In this document: positions 42,123 through 50,950 of the stretch, piece after piece
Layout: the number at the start of each line of letters is the position of its first letter
How positions within the stretch are numbered: position 1 is the first letter of the stretch
NCBI GenBank assembly: GCA_946221915.1
Contig: CAMIKG010000002.1
Coordinates: forward strand, 130,511-194,510
Direction: 5' to 3'
DNA length: 64,000 bases
Source of the DNA: an uncultured Erwinia sp.
Lineage (GTDB): Bacteria > Pseudomonadota > Gammaproteobacteria > Enterobacterales > Enterobacteriaceae
Made by a program: the position numbers and the translations under genes
The notes under the pieces: generated by a model
What the model was told of the DNA's origin: nothing
What the model saw: the letters and a program-made list of their open reading frames with translations, nothing else
The model's database searches: none

Positions 42123-42134
42123 TATCAAATATTA

Positions 42135-42965
42135 TCAGGAAACAATGGTGCGTTCGCGGTTAGAGGGCTGAACAAAGCGCGCGCCATCTTCCCAGCGCAG
42201 CATGGTCAGCGTGCCGCCCCAGCAACAGCCAGTATCGAGGCCGATAATGCCTTCCGGCGTGCCGCGTCCTTCCAGCGCCGCCCAGTGACCAAAAACGATA
42301 GTGTACTCCTGAGCCACCGGGCCGGGAATGGTAAACCAGGGTTTCAGCGGGGGGGGCGCCGATTCCGGTGCTTCTTTGGCGATCATATCCAGCTGGCCAT
42401 TCGGGAAGCAGAAACGCATGCGGGTCAGCGCATTGGTGCTGAAGCGCAGGCGAGCCAGCCCTGACAGTTCATTCGTCCAGTTGTTCGGCATGTCGCCATA
42501 CATGGCATCGAGAAACAGCGGATAGCTGTCGCTGGACAAGACCGCTTCCACTTCGCGTGCACACATTTTCGCGGTGGCGAGATCCCACTGCGGCGTAATG
42601 CCAGCATGGGCCATCACCAGCCGTTTTTCTTCGTCCACCTGCAACAGCGGCTGGCGGCGCAGCCAGTTAATCAGCTCGTCGGCATCGGGTGCATCGAGTA
42701 ATGGCGTCAGGCGGTCTTTCGGTTTATTACGGCTGATACCGGCATACACTGCCAGCAAATGCAGGTCGTGGTTGCCCAGCACCAGTCGTACGCTGTCGCC
42801 CAGTGAGCGCACAAAGCGCAACACCTCAAGGGAGCCGGGACCGCGTGCGACCAGGTCGCCGGTCAGCCACAGGGTATCCTGTTCGGGGTTAAAGGCGACC
42901 TGCGCCAGCAGCGATTGCAGTTCATCATAGCAACCGTGGATATCGCCTATAAGGTATGTACTCAT
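42135..42965 (-). CDS. apaH: Bis(5'-nucleosyl)-tetraphosphatase, symmetrical
   Basis: Hydrolyses Ap4A to two ADP and also removes Np4 caps from RNA. 276 residues of the calcineurin-like phosphoesterase superfamily: GDIHGCYDE (7-15), WLTGDLVARGP, LGNHDLH, MAHAG metal-binding motifs. The last gene of the lptD-surA-pdxA-rsmA-apaG-apaH operon, 9 bases after apaG. Confidence 0.98.
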   Translation of the reverse strand: MSTYLIGDIHGCYDELQSLLAQVAFNPEQDTLWLTGDLVARGPGSLEVLRFVRSLGDSVRLVLGNHDLHLLAVYAGISRNKPKDRLTPLLDAPDADELINWLRRQPLLQVDEEKRLVMAHAGITPQWDLATAKMCAREVEAVLSSDSYPLFLDAMYGDMPNNWTNELSGLARLRFSTNALTRMRFCFPNGQLDMIAKEAPESAPPPLKPWFTIPGPVAQEYTIVFGHWAALEGRGTPEGIIGLDTGCCWGGTLTMLRWEDGARFVQPSNRERTIVS

Positions 42966-42974
42966 CTGAATGTC

Positions 42975-43352
42975 TTAATGAATATGAGCCTGGACGGCGA
43001 GACGGAATACGGGAATATCGACGGTAAAGCTTTCGCCCCGATCGTCGATCATCTGATAGTGGCCCTGCATGGTGCCCATTGGGGTTTCGAGGATCGCGCC
43101 GCTGGTGTACTGGAACTCTTCGCCAGCTTCTATCACCGGCTGCTCGCCCACAACACCTTCCCCCTGAACCTCGGTGGCACGGCCATTACCATTAGTAATT
43201 AGCCAGTAACGGCCAAGCAGTTGCACGGAATTACGCCCGAGATTGCGAATGGTAATGGTATAGGCGAAAACATAGCGCTCTTCATCCGGCGCCGACTGTG
43301 ACTCGATATAGACGCTCTGCACCTGTACACAAACTCGGGGCGATTCAATCAT
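42975..43352 (-). CDS. apaG: ApaG protein (DUF525 fold)
   Basis: 125 residues, same length as E. coli ApaG, a fibronectin type III-like beta-sandwich of uncertain biochemical role (linked to Co2+ tolerance in mutants). Conserved segments YVFAYTITIRNLG, WLITNGNG, GVVGEQPVI and GTMQGHYQM are present. Four bases after rsmA in the operon. Confidence 0.97.
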   Translation of the reverse strand: MIESPRVCVQVQSVYIESQSAPDEERYVFAYTITIRNLGRNSVQLLGRYWLITNGNGRATEVQGEGVVGEQPVIEAGEEFQYTSGAILETPMGTMQGHYQMIDDRGESFTVDIPVFRLAVQAHIH

Positions 43353-43356
43353 GCGT

Positions 43357-44178
43357 TTAGTTCTCCTGCGGCTCAGGATGCGCAGTTAACCAGTTCGCTA
43401 ACTGGCAGTATTGGGCAACGGTGATATTTTCCGCGCGCAGCGTGGTATCAATGCCCATTTCGTCCAGCACTTCAGCACTGAACAGGTGACCCAGACTGTT
43501 GCGCAGCGTTTTCCGGCGTTTGCCAAAGGCTTCGGTGGTGATACGGCTCAGTGCGCGTACATCGTTGACCGGATGCGGCAGCGTGGTATGCGGCACCAGA
43601 CGCACCACGGCGGAATCAACTTTTGGCGCCGGGGTGAAGGACTCCGGCGGGACTTCCAGCACCGGGATCACCTGGCAGTAATACTGCGCCATCACACTCA
43701 GACGACCATACGCCTTGCTGCCCGGCCCTGCAACCAGACGGTTAACCACTTCTTTCTGCAGCATGAAGTGCATATCGCGGATAGCGCCAGTATAGGTGAA
43801 CAGGTGGAACATCAATGGCGTGGAAATATTATACGGCAGGTTGCCGAACACGCGCAGCGACTGACCTTTTTGCTGCGCCAGTTCCGAGAAATTAAACGTC
43901 ATCGCATCCTGCTGGAAAATTGTCAGCTTGGGACCGAGGAACGGATGGGTCTGCAAACGCGCCGCCAGGTCGCGGTCAAGCTCTATCACCGTCAGGGCGT
44001 CAAGACGCTCGCCGACCGGTTCGGTCAGTGCGCCAAGGCCGGGGCCGATCTCCACCATCGCCTCGCCGGGTTGTGGATGAATGGCGGAGACAATGCTGTC
44101 GATGATGTACTGGTCGTTGAGGAAGTTCTGTCCAAAACGTTTGCGGGCAAAATGGCCCTGGTGGACGCGATTATTCAT
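43357..44178 (-). CDS. rsmA: 16S rRNA (adenine1518/1519-N6) dimethyltransferase
   Basis: KsgA dimethylates two adjacent adenines in the 3' hairpin of 16S rRNA as a late 30S assembly checkpoint; its loss gives kasugamycin resistance. 273 residues with FGQNFL, SAM motif VEIGPGLGALTE (about 43-54) and catalytic NLPYNIS (about 115-121). It overlaps the pdxA gene by 8 bases. Confidence 0.98.
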   Translation of the reverse strand: MNNRVHQGHFARKRFGQNFLNDQYIIDSIVSAIHPQPGEAMVEIGPGLGALTEPVGERLDALTVIELDRDLAARLQTHPFLGPKLTIFQQDAMTFNFSELAQQKGQSLRVFGNLPYNISTPLMFHLFTYTGAIRDMHFMLQKEVVNRLVAGPGSKAYGRLSVMAQYYCQVIPVLEVPPESFTPAPKVDSAVVRLVPHTTLPHPVNDVRALSRITTEAFGKRRKTLRNSLGHLFSAEVLDEMGIDTTLRAENITVAQYCQLANWLTAHPEPQEN

Positions 44179-45169
44179 TACTGCTCTTGATCATGGTAAT
44201 GGCGAGGTTAAGCGCCGTGATGAAGCTGCCCGCATCCGCTGTACCCTGACCTGCCAGTTCAAGGGCAGTGCCGTGGTCAACAGAGGTACGGATAAATGGC
44301 AGGCCGAGGGTGATATTCACCGCGCGGCCAAATCCCTGGTATTTTAGCACCGGAAGTCCCTGATCGTGATACATCGCTAACACCGCATCAGCGTGTTGCA
44401 GATATTTCGGCTGGAACAGGGTATCCGCGGGCAGTGGACCGGTCAGCAGCATACCTTGCTGACGCAGTTCGTTAAGCGCCGGGATAATGGTATCAATCTC
44501 TTCACGGCCCATATGGCCGCCTTCGCCAGCGTGCGGATTCAGGCCACAGACGAAGATATGCGGTGTTGCGAGGCCAAACTTGCTCTGCAGATCCTGATGC
44601 AGGATGTTAATCACTTCATGCAGGCTGTCACGGGTAATCGCAGCAGAGACATCTTTCAGCGGCAAATGGGTGGTGGCCAGCGCAACGCGGAGTTCCTCCG
44701 TTGCCAGCATCATCACCACCCGTTCGCGCGCGGCGCGTTCGGCAAAGAATTCGGTATGGCCGGTAAACGGAATACCGGCATCGTTGATCACCCCTTTGTG
44801 CACCGGACCGGTAATCAGCGCGGCGAACTCGCCGTTCAGACAACCGTCACAGGCGCGCGCCAGGGTGTCCAGCACGTAATGACCGTTAGCGACAGCGAGT
44901 TCACCGGCGGTCACCGGCTGCGCCAGCTCTGCCGGCAGCACCGTCAGGGTGCCTGCCTGTTGTGGCTGAACGGCCACGCCAGGCTGATACTCGCGCAATG
45001 TTAACGGCAGGCCCAGCTGCTGCGCGCGATGGCGCAGCAGTTGCGGACTGGCGCACACTACCAGTTCAACCGGCCAGTCACGCTGTGCCAGCTGAACGGT
45101 GAGGTCGGGACCAATCCCGGCGGGTTCGCCGGGAGTGATCACCACGCGTATATTACTGAGCATTGGCAT
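44171..45169 (-). CDS. pdxA: 4-hydroxythreonine-4-phosphate dehydrogenase
   Basis: Pyridoxal 5'-phosphate biosynthesis: oxidises 4-phosphohydroxy-L-threonine. 332 residues; ITPGEPAGIGPD, LITGPVHKGVINDAG, FTGHTEFFAE, GLNPHAGEGGHMG, YHDQGLPVLKY are present, covering substrate and divalent-metal sites. The start overlaps the end of surA; ATG 45169 was kept, with ATG 45163 two codons later as an alternative. Confidence 0.97.
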   Translation of the reverse strand: MPMLSNIRVVITPGEPAGIGPDLTVQLAQRDWPVELVVCASPQLLRHRAQQLGLPLTLREYQPGVAVQPQQAGTLTVLPAELAQPVTAGELAVANGHYVLDTLARACDGCLNGEFAALITGPVHKGVINDAGIPFTGHTEFFAERAARERVVMMLATEELRVALATTHLPLKDVSAAITRDSLHEVINILHQDLQSKFGLATPHIFVCGLNPHAGEGGHMGREEIDTIIPALNELRQQGMLLTGPLPADTLFQPKYLQHADAVLAMYHDQGLPVLKYQGFGRAVNITLGLPFIRTSVDHGTALELAGQGTADAGSFITALNLAITMIKSSNE

Positions 45170-46448
45170 CCAGAATTTTCACGTAAGCACTGGCGCGTTG
45201 TTCCTGCATCCAGGTCTGTGCTTCTTCTGCAAACTTACGGTTAAACAGCAGACGGTAAGCGCGCTCTTTCTGAGCCGCGTCAGTTTTATCCACCTGGCGG
45301 GTATCCAGCAGCTGGATCAGGTGCCAGCCGAAGGAAGAGTGAACTGGCTGGCTGAGCTGGCCTTTGTTCAGCTTCAGCAGGGCATCGCGGAAGGCAGGAT
45401 CGAATACTTCCGGCGAGGTCCAGCCCAGATCGCCGCCCTGGTTAGCGGAACCGGGATCGTCAGAGAGTTGCTTCGCTGCATTCGCGAAACTGGTTTTACC
45501 GCTCTGAATATCCGCAGCCACTTCCTGCAGTTTCTGGCGCGCCTGCGCGTCGGTAAGCACCGGCGATGGCTTCAGCAGAATATGACGTGCATGCACTTCG
45601 GTGACGGAAATATTCTGGCTCTCGCCGCGCACGTCATTCACTTTCAGGATATGGAAGCCGACACCGGAACGGATTGGCCCCACAACATCGCCTTTCTTCG
45701 CGCTGCTCAGCGCCTGCGAGAACAGGCTAGGCAGCTCTTCAATTTTGCCCCAGCCCATGTTGCCGCCTTTAAGCGCCTGCGGGTCGGCCGAGTAGGTCAC
45801 CGCCAGCTTGCCGAAATCGGCGCCGCCACGCAGTTCACTCATCAGCTGTTTCGCCAGGTTTTCCTGATCGTCCACCTGTTGCTGGGTTGGATTCTCCGGC
45901 AGCGGCAGCAGAATATGACTGACATTCAGTTCGGTGCCGCGGTTATGCTGAGCGCCCACCTGCTCGGCCAGCGCATCCACTTCCTGTGGCAGAATGGTGA
46001 CGCGACGACGCACTTCGTTGTTGCGCACTTCGGCAATCTGCATCTCTTTGCGGATCTGTTCACGGTAAACGTTGTAATTGACGCCGTCATAGGCCAGACG
46101 GCTGCGCATCTGGTCAAGGCTCATTTGGTTCTGTGCTGCGATATTGGCGATGGCTTGATCGAGCTGTTGATCGGTAATCTGTACGCCCATCTGTTTGCCC
46201 ATCTGCAGCAGGATATTATCCATAATCAGACGTTCAACAATTTGATGGCGCAGGGTGCGATCGTCAGGCAGCTGCTGACCGGCCTGCTGCGCCTGGGCTT
46301 TCACCGAGCTCATCATGCCATCAACATCACTCTCTAACACCACACCGTTGTTCACGACGGCGGCAACTTTATCAACAACTTGCGGCGCTGCAAACGCGGT
46401 ATTGGCTACCAGAGCCACACCAAGCATCAGCGTTTTCCAGTTCTTCAT
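45153..46448 (-). CDS. surA: Periplasmic chaperone / peptidyl-prolyl isomerase SurA
   Basis: Carries unfolded outer-membrane proteins through the periplasm to the Bam complex. 431 residues: signal peptide ending NTAFA (about 1-21), N-terminal chaperone domain, two parvulin domains (VSHILLPLPEN ... GFHILKVND; ARHILLKPSPV ... GWHLIQLLD), and a C-terminal helix. It is downstream of lptD, one of its best-known clients. Confidence 0.98.
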   Translation of the reverse strand: MKNWKTLMLGVALVANTAFAAPQVVDKVAAVVNNGVVLESDVDGMMSSVKAQAQQAGQQLPDDRTLRHQIVERLIMDNILLQMGKQMGVQITDQQLDQAIANIAAQNQMSLDQMRSRLAYDGVNYNVYREQIRKEMQIAEVRNNEVRRRVTILPQEVDALAEQVGAQHNRGTELNVSHILLPLPENPTQQQVDDQENLAKQLMSELRGGADFGKLAVTYSADPQALKGGNMGWGKIEELPSLFSQALSSAKKGDVVGPIRSGVGFHILKVNDVRGESQNISVTEVHARHILLKPSPVLTDAQARQKLQEVAADIQSGKTSFANAAKQLSDDPGSANQGGDLGWTSPEVFDPAFRDALLKLNKGQLSQPVHSSFGWHLIQLLDTRQVDKTDAAQKERAYRLLFNRKFAEEAQTWMQEQRASAYVKILDANAQ

Positions 46449-46502
46449 ACTTTTTCCATTCTTCTTTCCGCACTGCGGGTTTGCATGTCAAACATTACAA
46501 CA

Positions 46503-48872
46503 TCAGAAAGCACGCTGGTAAGGCAGAATGCCCTCACGCAGCATTTGACCGGTGCCTAAGCCATAGTTCGAGCTCAGGCCACGCAGTTCAATGTTGAACG
46601 AGATTTGGTTGTCATATTTACTGTTGTTGTTTTCCCAGCCGTTGATTTTACGCTCGTAACCGAGGCGGATCGCATAACAGCAGGAGCTATATTGCAGACC
46701 AACCAGCTGATCGGCGGACTGTTGCGATTTGGTGTCGTAATAGTACGCACCGACAACAGACCAGGCATCAGCAACCGGCCAGCTCGCCGTGACACCCACC
46801 TGCGAAATACCGTTCTTGTAGATGGGGTTGTTAATCACGTTAATATTCTGGCTCTGCAGTGCCGAAGCCACATATTCCGGGCTGCTGTAACGATAGTTCA
46901 GCTGAACCATACGGTCTGCGTCACGACGATACTCCAGCACCGCATTACCCTGTGCAATATTGTCCAGTCGCGTGTCGTACTGAATCCCGCCACGCGTGCT
47001 CCAGCGATCGCTAATCTTCCAGTATGTATCACCGGCCCACACCAGGCTGCCAGTGTCATCTTCCTCGCTCACGGTGTTGAGTCCGGTGCGTGAAGGGGTA
47101 AACGAGTAGATTTGACCCACAGAAACGTTAAAACGTTCAACCAGATCGTTATCATAAATGCGTGACGTCAGGCCGGTGGTGACCTGATTGGCTGATGCGA
47201 TGCGATCCAGGCCGCTGTAGGTGCGGTCGCGGAACAGACCGGTATAGTCGGTTTGCAGCAATGTGGAGTCATAGGCATTGATATGGCTCTGGTCGCGATA
47301 GGGCACGTACAGATACTGGGCGCGCGGCTCCAGCGTCTGGGTGTAGCCCTCTGACCAGTTCATCTCGCGCTCAAGCACTACCTTGCCGTCCATTTTAAAC
47401 TGCGGCATGGTGCGGTTAACCGACTCTTTTAGCTGGTTACCGGCATTTTCGCTGAGCGAGTTGAAATACTCCACATCGTTCTGCTGATAGTGTGTCGCGA
47501 GCAGCTTCGCCTCGGTATTCAGGCTGGCCCAGCCGTTCGATACGGGCAGATTGATAGTCGGTTCAATATGCAGACGAGTAGCATCCGGATAACGTTCGTT
47601 CACATTGGTGAACTTCACCGCCTGCGCATACAGATGGGTGTCAAACGGTCCGACATCGTTCTGGTACAGATTAATATCCAGCTGCGGTTGCGCACGATAG
47701 ATATTATTGGAACTGGTGTTCGAGAACACCTGGAAGTCTTTACTGGATAAGGTCGCATTCCAGTTGGTGTCCGCATAGCCGAAGCTGAACTTCTGCGTCA
47801 GATAGCCATCTGTCGAAGAGTAGTAAGGCGAACTCAAATCGTTGAAATAGTAGTAGTCGCTGACTTTGGAGTAGTCAGCGTTAAAGCGCCAGTGTTGATC
47901 GTAGACGCCTGAATGACGCCAGAAAAGGAACCAGCGGCTTGAGTCTTTATCGTCAGTACCGCGCGTTGCCTGGTCACGATTGTACTGGTCATCCGACGGC
48001 AGATAGTCAAACTCGATCAGGCCTGTGCCAAAATCGGTCAGATAACGGAACTCATTCTGCCACTGCAGACCACGCTTACTCATATAGTGTGGCGTGATGG
48101 TCGCATCGAAGTTCGGCGCAATATTCCAGTAGTACGGCAGGAAAAACTCAAAGCCGTTATTGCTGCCATATTTGGCGTTCGGGATCAGGAACCCCGAACG
48201 GCGGCGATCGCCAATCGGCAGTTGCAGATAGGGGCTGTAGAATACCGGCACGGCGCCAATTTTAAAGCGCGCGTTCCAGATTTCGGCCACTTCTTCCTGG
48301 CGATCCTGAATCACTTCAGACCCTACTACACTCCAGCTGTTATCACCGGGCAGACAGGTAGTAAAGCTGCCGTTTTCCAGAATGGTATAGCGGTTTTCAC
48401 CGCGCAGTTTCATTTGATCGGCAACGCCACGCCCCTGGCGACCCACCATCTGATAGTCGCCATTCCAGACGTTGGTGTCTTTGGTATTGAGATTCGACCA
48501 CGCTTTCGGACCTTTCAGGATGACCTGATCGTCGTCATAGTGCACATTACCCAGCGCGTCGACGGTGCGGGTCGGTGCGGTTTGTCCCGGCAAGGTTTTT
48601 TGATGCAGCTGCACTTCATCTGATTGCAGACGGCTATTCCCTTGCTGTATATCCACATTACCGGTGAATACCGCGCTATCGGGATAGTTGCCTTTGGCGT
48701 TATCCGCGTTAATCGTTACCGGCAGCTGGTTAGGATCGCCCTGCACTGCGGGGCGATTAAAACTTGGCACGCCAAGCATACACTGCGACATTAAGTCGTC
48801 GGCAAGTCCCTGCTGGCTGTAGAGTGCTGTACCAATCAGGGTGGCCAGCAAAGTTGGTATACGTTTTTTCAT
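46503..48872 (-). CDS. lptD: LPS-assembly outer-membrane protein LptD
   Basis: With LptE, inserts lipopolysaccharide into the outer leaflet. 789 residues (E. coli 784): signal peptide MKKRIPTLLATLIGTALYSQQGLA, N-terminal OstA/jelly-roll domain (VTINADNAKGNYPDSAVFTG), then a 26-strand barrel. Cysteines at the mature N-terminus (MSQCMLG) and near the C-terminus (the CC of QYSSCCYAIRLGY) are those of the required disulfides. I chose ATG 48872 since the 12-codon upstream extension would spoil the signal peptide. It is the first gene of the operon through apaH. Confidence 0.98.
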   Translation of the reverse strand: MKKRIPTLLATLIGTALYSQQGLADDLMSQCMLGVPSFNRPAVQGDPNQLPVTINADNAKGNYPDSAVFTGNVDIQQGNSRLQSDEVQLHQKTLPGQTAPTRTVDALGNVHYDDDQVILKGPKAWSNLNTKDTNVWNGDYQMVGRQGRGVADQMKLRGENRYTILENGSFTTCLPGDNSWSVVGSEVIQDRQEEVAEIWNARFKIGAVPVFYSPYLQLPIGDRRRSGFLIPNAKYGSNNGFEFFLPYYWNIAPNFDATITPHYMSKRGLQWQNEFRYLTDFGTGLIEFDYLPSDDQYNRDQATRGTDDKDSSRWFLFWRHSGVYDQHWRFNADYSKVSDYYYFNDLSSPYYSSTDGYLTQKFSFGYADTNWNATLSSKDFQVFSNTSSNNIYRAQPQLDINLYQNDVGPFDTHLYAQAVKFTNVNERYPDATRLHIEPTINLPVSNGWASLNTEAKLLATHYQQNDVEYFNSLSENAGNQLKESVNRTMPQFKMDGKVVLEREMNWSEGYTQTLEPRAQYLYVPYRDQSHINAYDSTLLQTDYTGLFRDRTYSGLDRIASANQVTTGLTSRIYDNDLVERFNVSVGQIYSFTPSRTGLNTVSEEDDTGSLVWAGDTYWKISDRWSTRGGIQYDTRLDNIAQGNAVLEYRRDADRMVQLNYRYSSPEYVASALQSQNINVINNPIYKNGISQVGVTASWPVADAWSVVGAYYYDTKSQQSADQLVGLQYSSCCYAIRLGYERKINGWENNNSKYDNQISFNIELRGLSSNYGLGTGQMLREGILPYQRAF

Positions 48873-49056
48873 ACGCGGTATCGAGAATTCCGTGATAACA
48901 GGCATCATGCCGACAAACGGTCAGAGACTAACGTACTCAACAGCGTAGCGCCAGTGTTAATGCTGCCCGTTTACCCGCGTTGCCGATAGGCTCAGAGATA
49001 AATGACAGGTATGATAATGCAATTTTTAGCCGTCAGCATGGCGAATTGAGGAGTAT

Positions 49057-49902
49057 ATGCGCTATTGGGGGAAAGTAATTGGCCTCGTGCTGGGGTTAAT
49101 GTCGGGAACCGGCTGGTGGGGCCTCGCGCTGGGCCTCATTTTTGGCCATCTGATTGACAAAATTCGTGGGGTACGGCGGCAGGGATATTTCAGCAATCAA
49201 CAATCACGTCAGACGCTGTTTTTTCGCACCACTTTTCAGGTGATGGGGCATTTAACCAAATCAAAGGGACGTGTTACCAATGCGGATATCCAGATGGCGA
49301 CGCAGCTAATGGATCGGATGCAGCTGCACGGCGCGGCGCGTACGGCGGCGCAACAGGCGTTTCGTGAAGGCAAGCAGAGCGATTATCCACTGCGTAACAA
49401 ACTGCGTGAGTTGCGCAGCGCCTGTTTTGGCCGCTTTGATTTGATCCGGATGTTTCTGGAAATCCAGATGCAGGCGGCGTTTGCCGACGGCACGCTGCAT
49501 CCCAGTGAGCGTAAGGTGCTGTATGTGATTGCTGAGGAGCTGGGCATCTCTCGTCACCAGTTCGACCAGTTTCTGCGCATGATGGCGGGCGGTCAGCAGT
49601 TTGGCGGCGGCGCGCACCAGGGCTGGGGGCACTCGTCGGGATCGTCACATGGTGCGGGCGGTGGTTTTCAGCAGCCGCAACGCGGGCCGACGCTGGAAGA
49701 CGCCTGCAGCGTGCTGGGGGTAAAAACCAGCGATGAAAGCGCCACTATTAAACGCGCTTACCGCAAGCTGATGAGCGAACACCATCCCGATAAGCTGGTG
49801 GCGAAAGGACTGCCGCCGGAGATGATGAAGATGGCGAAGCAGAAAGCGCAGGAGATTCAGGCGGCGTACGATCTGATCAAGCGGGAGAAAAACTTTAAAT
49901 AG
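49057..49902 (+). CDS. djlA: DnaJ-like membrane co-chaperone DjlA
   Basis: Type III membrane-anchored J-protein; overproduction in E. coli stimulates the Rcs phosphorelay. 281 residues: N-terminal membrane segment (MRYWGKVIGLVLGLMSGTGWWG), TerB-like central region, a Gly/His-rich linker (GGGAHQGWGHSSGSSHGAGGG) and a C-terminal J-domain with HPD in MSEHHPDKLVAKG. ATG 49057 follows TGAGGAG. Divergent from lptD, as in E. coli. Confidence 0.97.
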   Translation: MRYWGKVIGLVLGLMSGTGWWGLALGLIFGHLIDKIRGVRRQGYFSNQQSRQTLFFRTTFQVMGHLTKSKGRVTNADIQMATQLMDRMQLHGAARTAAQQAFREGKQSDYPLRNKLRELRSACFGRFDLIRMFLEIQMQAAFADGTLHPSERKVLYVIAEELGISRHQFDQFLRMMAGGQQFGGGAHQGWGHSSGSSHGAGGGFQQPQRGPTLEDACSVLGVKTSDESATIKRAYRKLMSEHHPDKLVAKGLPPEMMKMAKQKAQEIQAAYDLIKREKNFK

Positions 49903-49951
49903 TACGCTGGCGATTCCACGGAAACTACGTGGCTGTGAGACCGAGCCCGCT

Positions 49952-50080
49952 CAGGGAATACGGTCAGCTACGGAAAGTCGCTTTGCGTCATCCGTGGCCG
50001 CTCGGCCCGCGCCGTCCATAGCGGCACGGACCGCGTCCTGCCAGGCGCGGGACGCTTTCCTCCGCTGACCGTGTTCCCTG
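49952..50080. repeat. Dispersed palindromic element, copy 1 (129 bp)
   Basis: Bounded by 17-base terminal inverted repeats (CAGGGAATACGGTCAGC at 49952-49968 and GCTGACCGTGTTCCCTG at 50064-50080, one mismatch), with GGAAAG/CTTTCC also paired further in. The interior (GGCCGCTCGGCCCGCGCC ... GGCGCGGGACGC) recurs almost identically at 63903-64000. It lies between the convergent djlA and rluA genes and has no coding frame: a MITE-like or structured-RNA repeat. Confidence 0.85.
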
Positions 50081-50167
50081 CGCCCTGATCATCAGCGTTG
50101 CTGTCCGGTTTCAGGTTCATTGTGCCTGGTGTTTGCCGGCAGTCTCTGAAGGGGGGAGCCTGGCTGC

Positions 50168-50821
50168 TTAAAACTCCGCCGGCTGGCGAAACGTCATTGG
50201 CGTCTTATATTCCGGATGGGTAATGGTCAGCATCTCGGCATGCAGCTGCAGCCTTGGTGCCATCGCCCGGGCGTCGTCATGGGCATAAAAGTTATCGCCG
50301 AGAATCGGATGGCCGAGCGCCAGCATATGCACACGCAGCTGGTGTGAGCGACCGGTAATCGGTTTTAGCTGTACGCGTGCACTGTTATCCGCTGCATACT
50401 CCAGCACTTCATACTCCGTCTGTGCGGCTTTACCGGTTTCAAAACAGACTTTCTGTTTTGGCCGGTTTGGCCAGTCACAAATCAGCGGCAAATCCACCAC
50501 GCCTTTTTCCGCCTGCGGATGTCCCCAGACGCGTGCGACATAAGTTTTTTGCGGTTCACGCTCGCGGAACTGCCGCTTAAGCTCACGCTCCGCCGCTTTG
50601 GTTAGTGCGACAATAATAATACCACTGGTGGCCATATCGAGGCGGTGCACCGATTCGGCAGCGGGAAAATCACGCTGGATACGGGTCATCACGCTGTCTT
50701 TGTGTTCTTCGAGTCGACCAGGTACTGAGAGCAAGCCGCTGGGCTTGTTGACCACCATAATATGCTGATCCTGATACAGGATATGCAGCCAGGGCTGTTG
50801 CGGGGGATTGTAAGGTTCCAT
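50168..50821 (-). CDS. rluA: Dual-specificity rRNA/tRNA pseudouridine synthase RluA
   Basis: Makes pseudouridine 746 in 23S rRNA and 32 in several tRNAs. 217 residues; catalytic aspartate in HRLDMATSGI, plus VVNKPSGLLSVPG, PITGRSHQLRVHM and LGHPILGD. Followed downstream by the palindromic element at 49952-50080; upstream is rapA in the same direction, 129 bases away. Confidence 0.97.
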   Translation of the reverse strand: MEPYNPPQQPWLHILYQDQHIMVVNKPSGLLSVPGRLEEHKDSVMTRIQRDFPAAESVHRLDMATSGIIIVALTKAAERELKRQFREREPQKTYVARVWGHPQAEKGVVDLPLICDWPNRPKQKVCFETGKAAQTEYEVLEYAADNSARVQLKPITGRSHQLRVHMLALGHPILGDNFYAHDDARAMAPRLQLHAEMLTITHPEYKTPMTFRQPAEF

Positions 50822-50920
50822 GATATATCGCCTGAGGCTTGCTGTACGGCGTGATTAGCGCGCAGTGTAGCGGAAAACGGGATTAAACGAGCGTTTATTT
50901 TTCCGCCTGTGTGAAAGCGT

Positions 50921-50944
50921 GCCCTCCGCCGACAGGCGGAGGGC
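50921..50944. other. 10-bp perfect hairpin after rapA
   Basis: GCCCTCCGCC / GGCGGAGGGC with loop GACA, 7 bases beyond the rapA stop on the minus strand. No T-run follows directly, so termination is possible but unproved. Confidence 0.55.
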
Positions 50945-50950
50945 ATGGGT

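Noticed and set aside
48873..49056. Sigma-E promoter expected before lptD
   Set aside because: I looked for GGAACTT and TCTGA with 16-base spacing on the minus strand; a TCTGA-like sequence exists but no matching -35, so it was not called.
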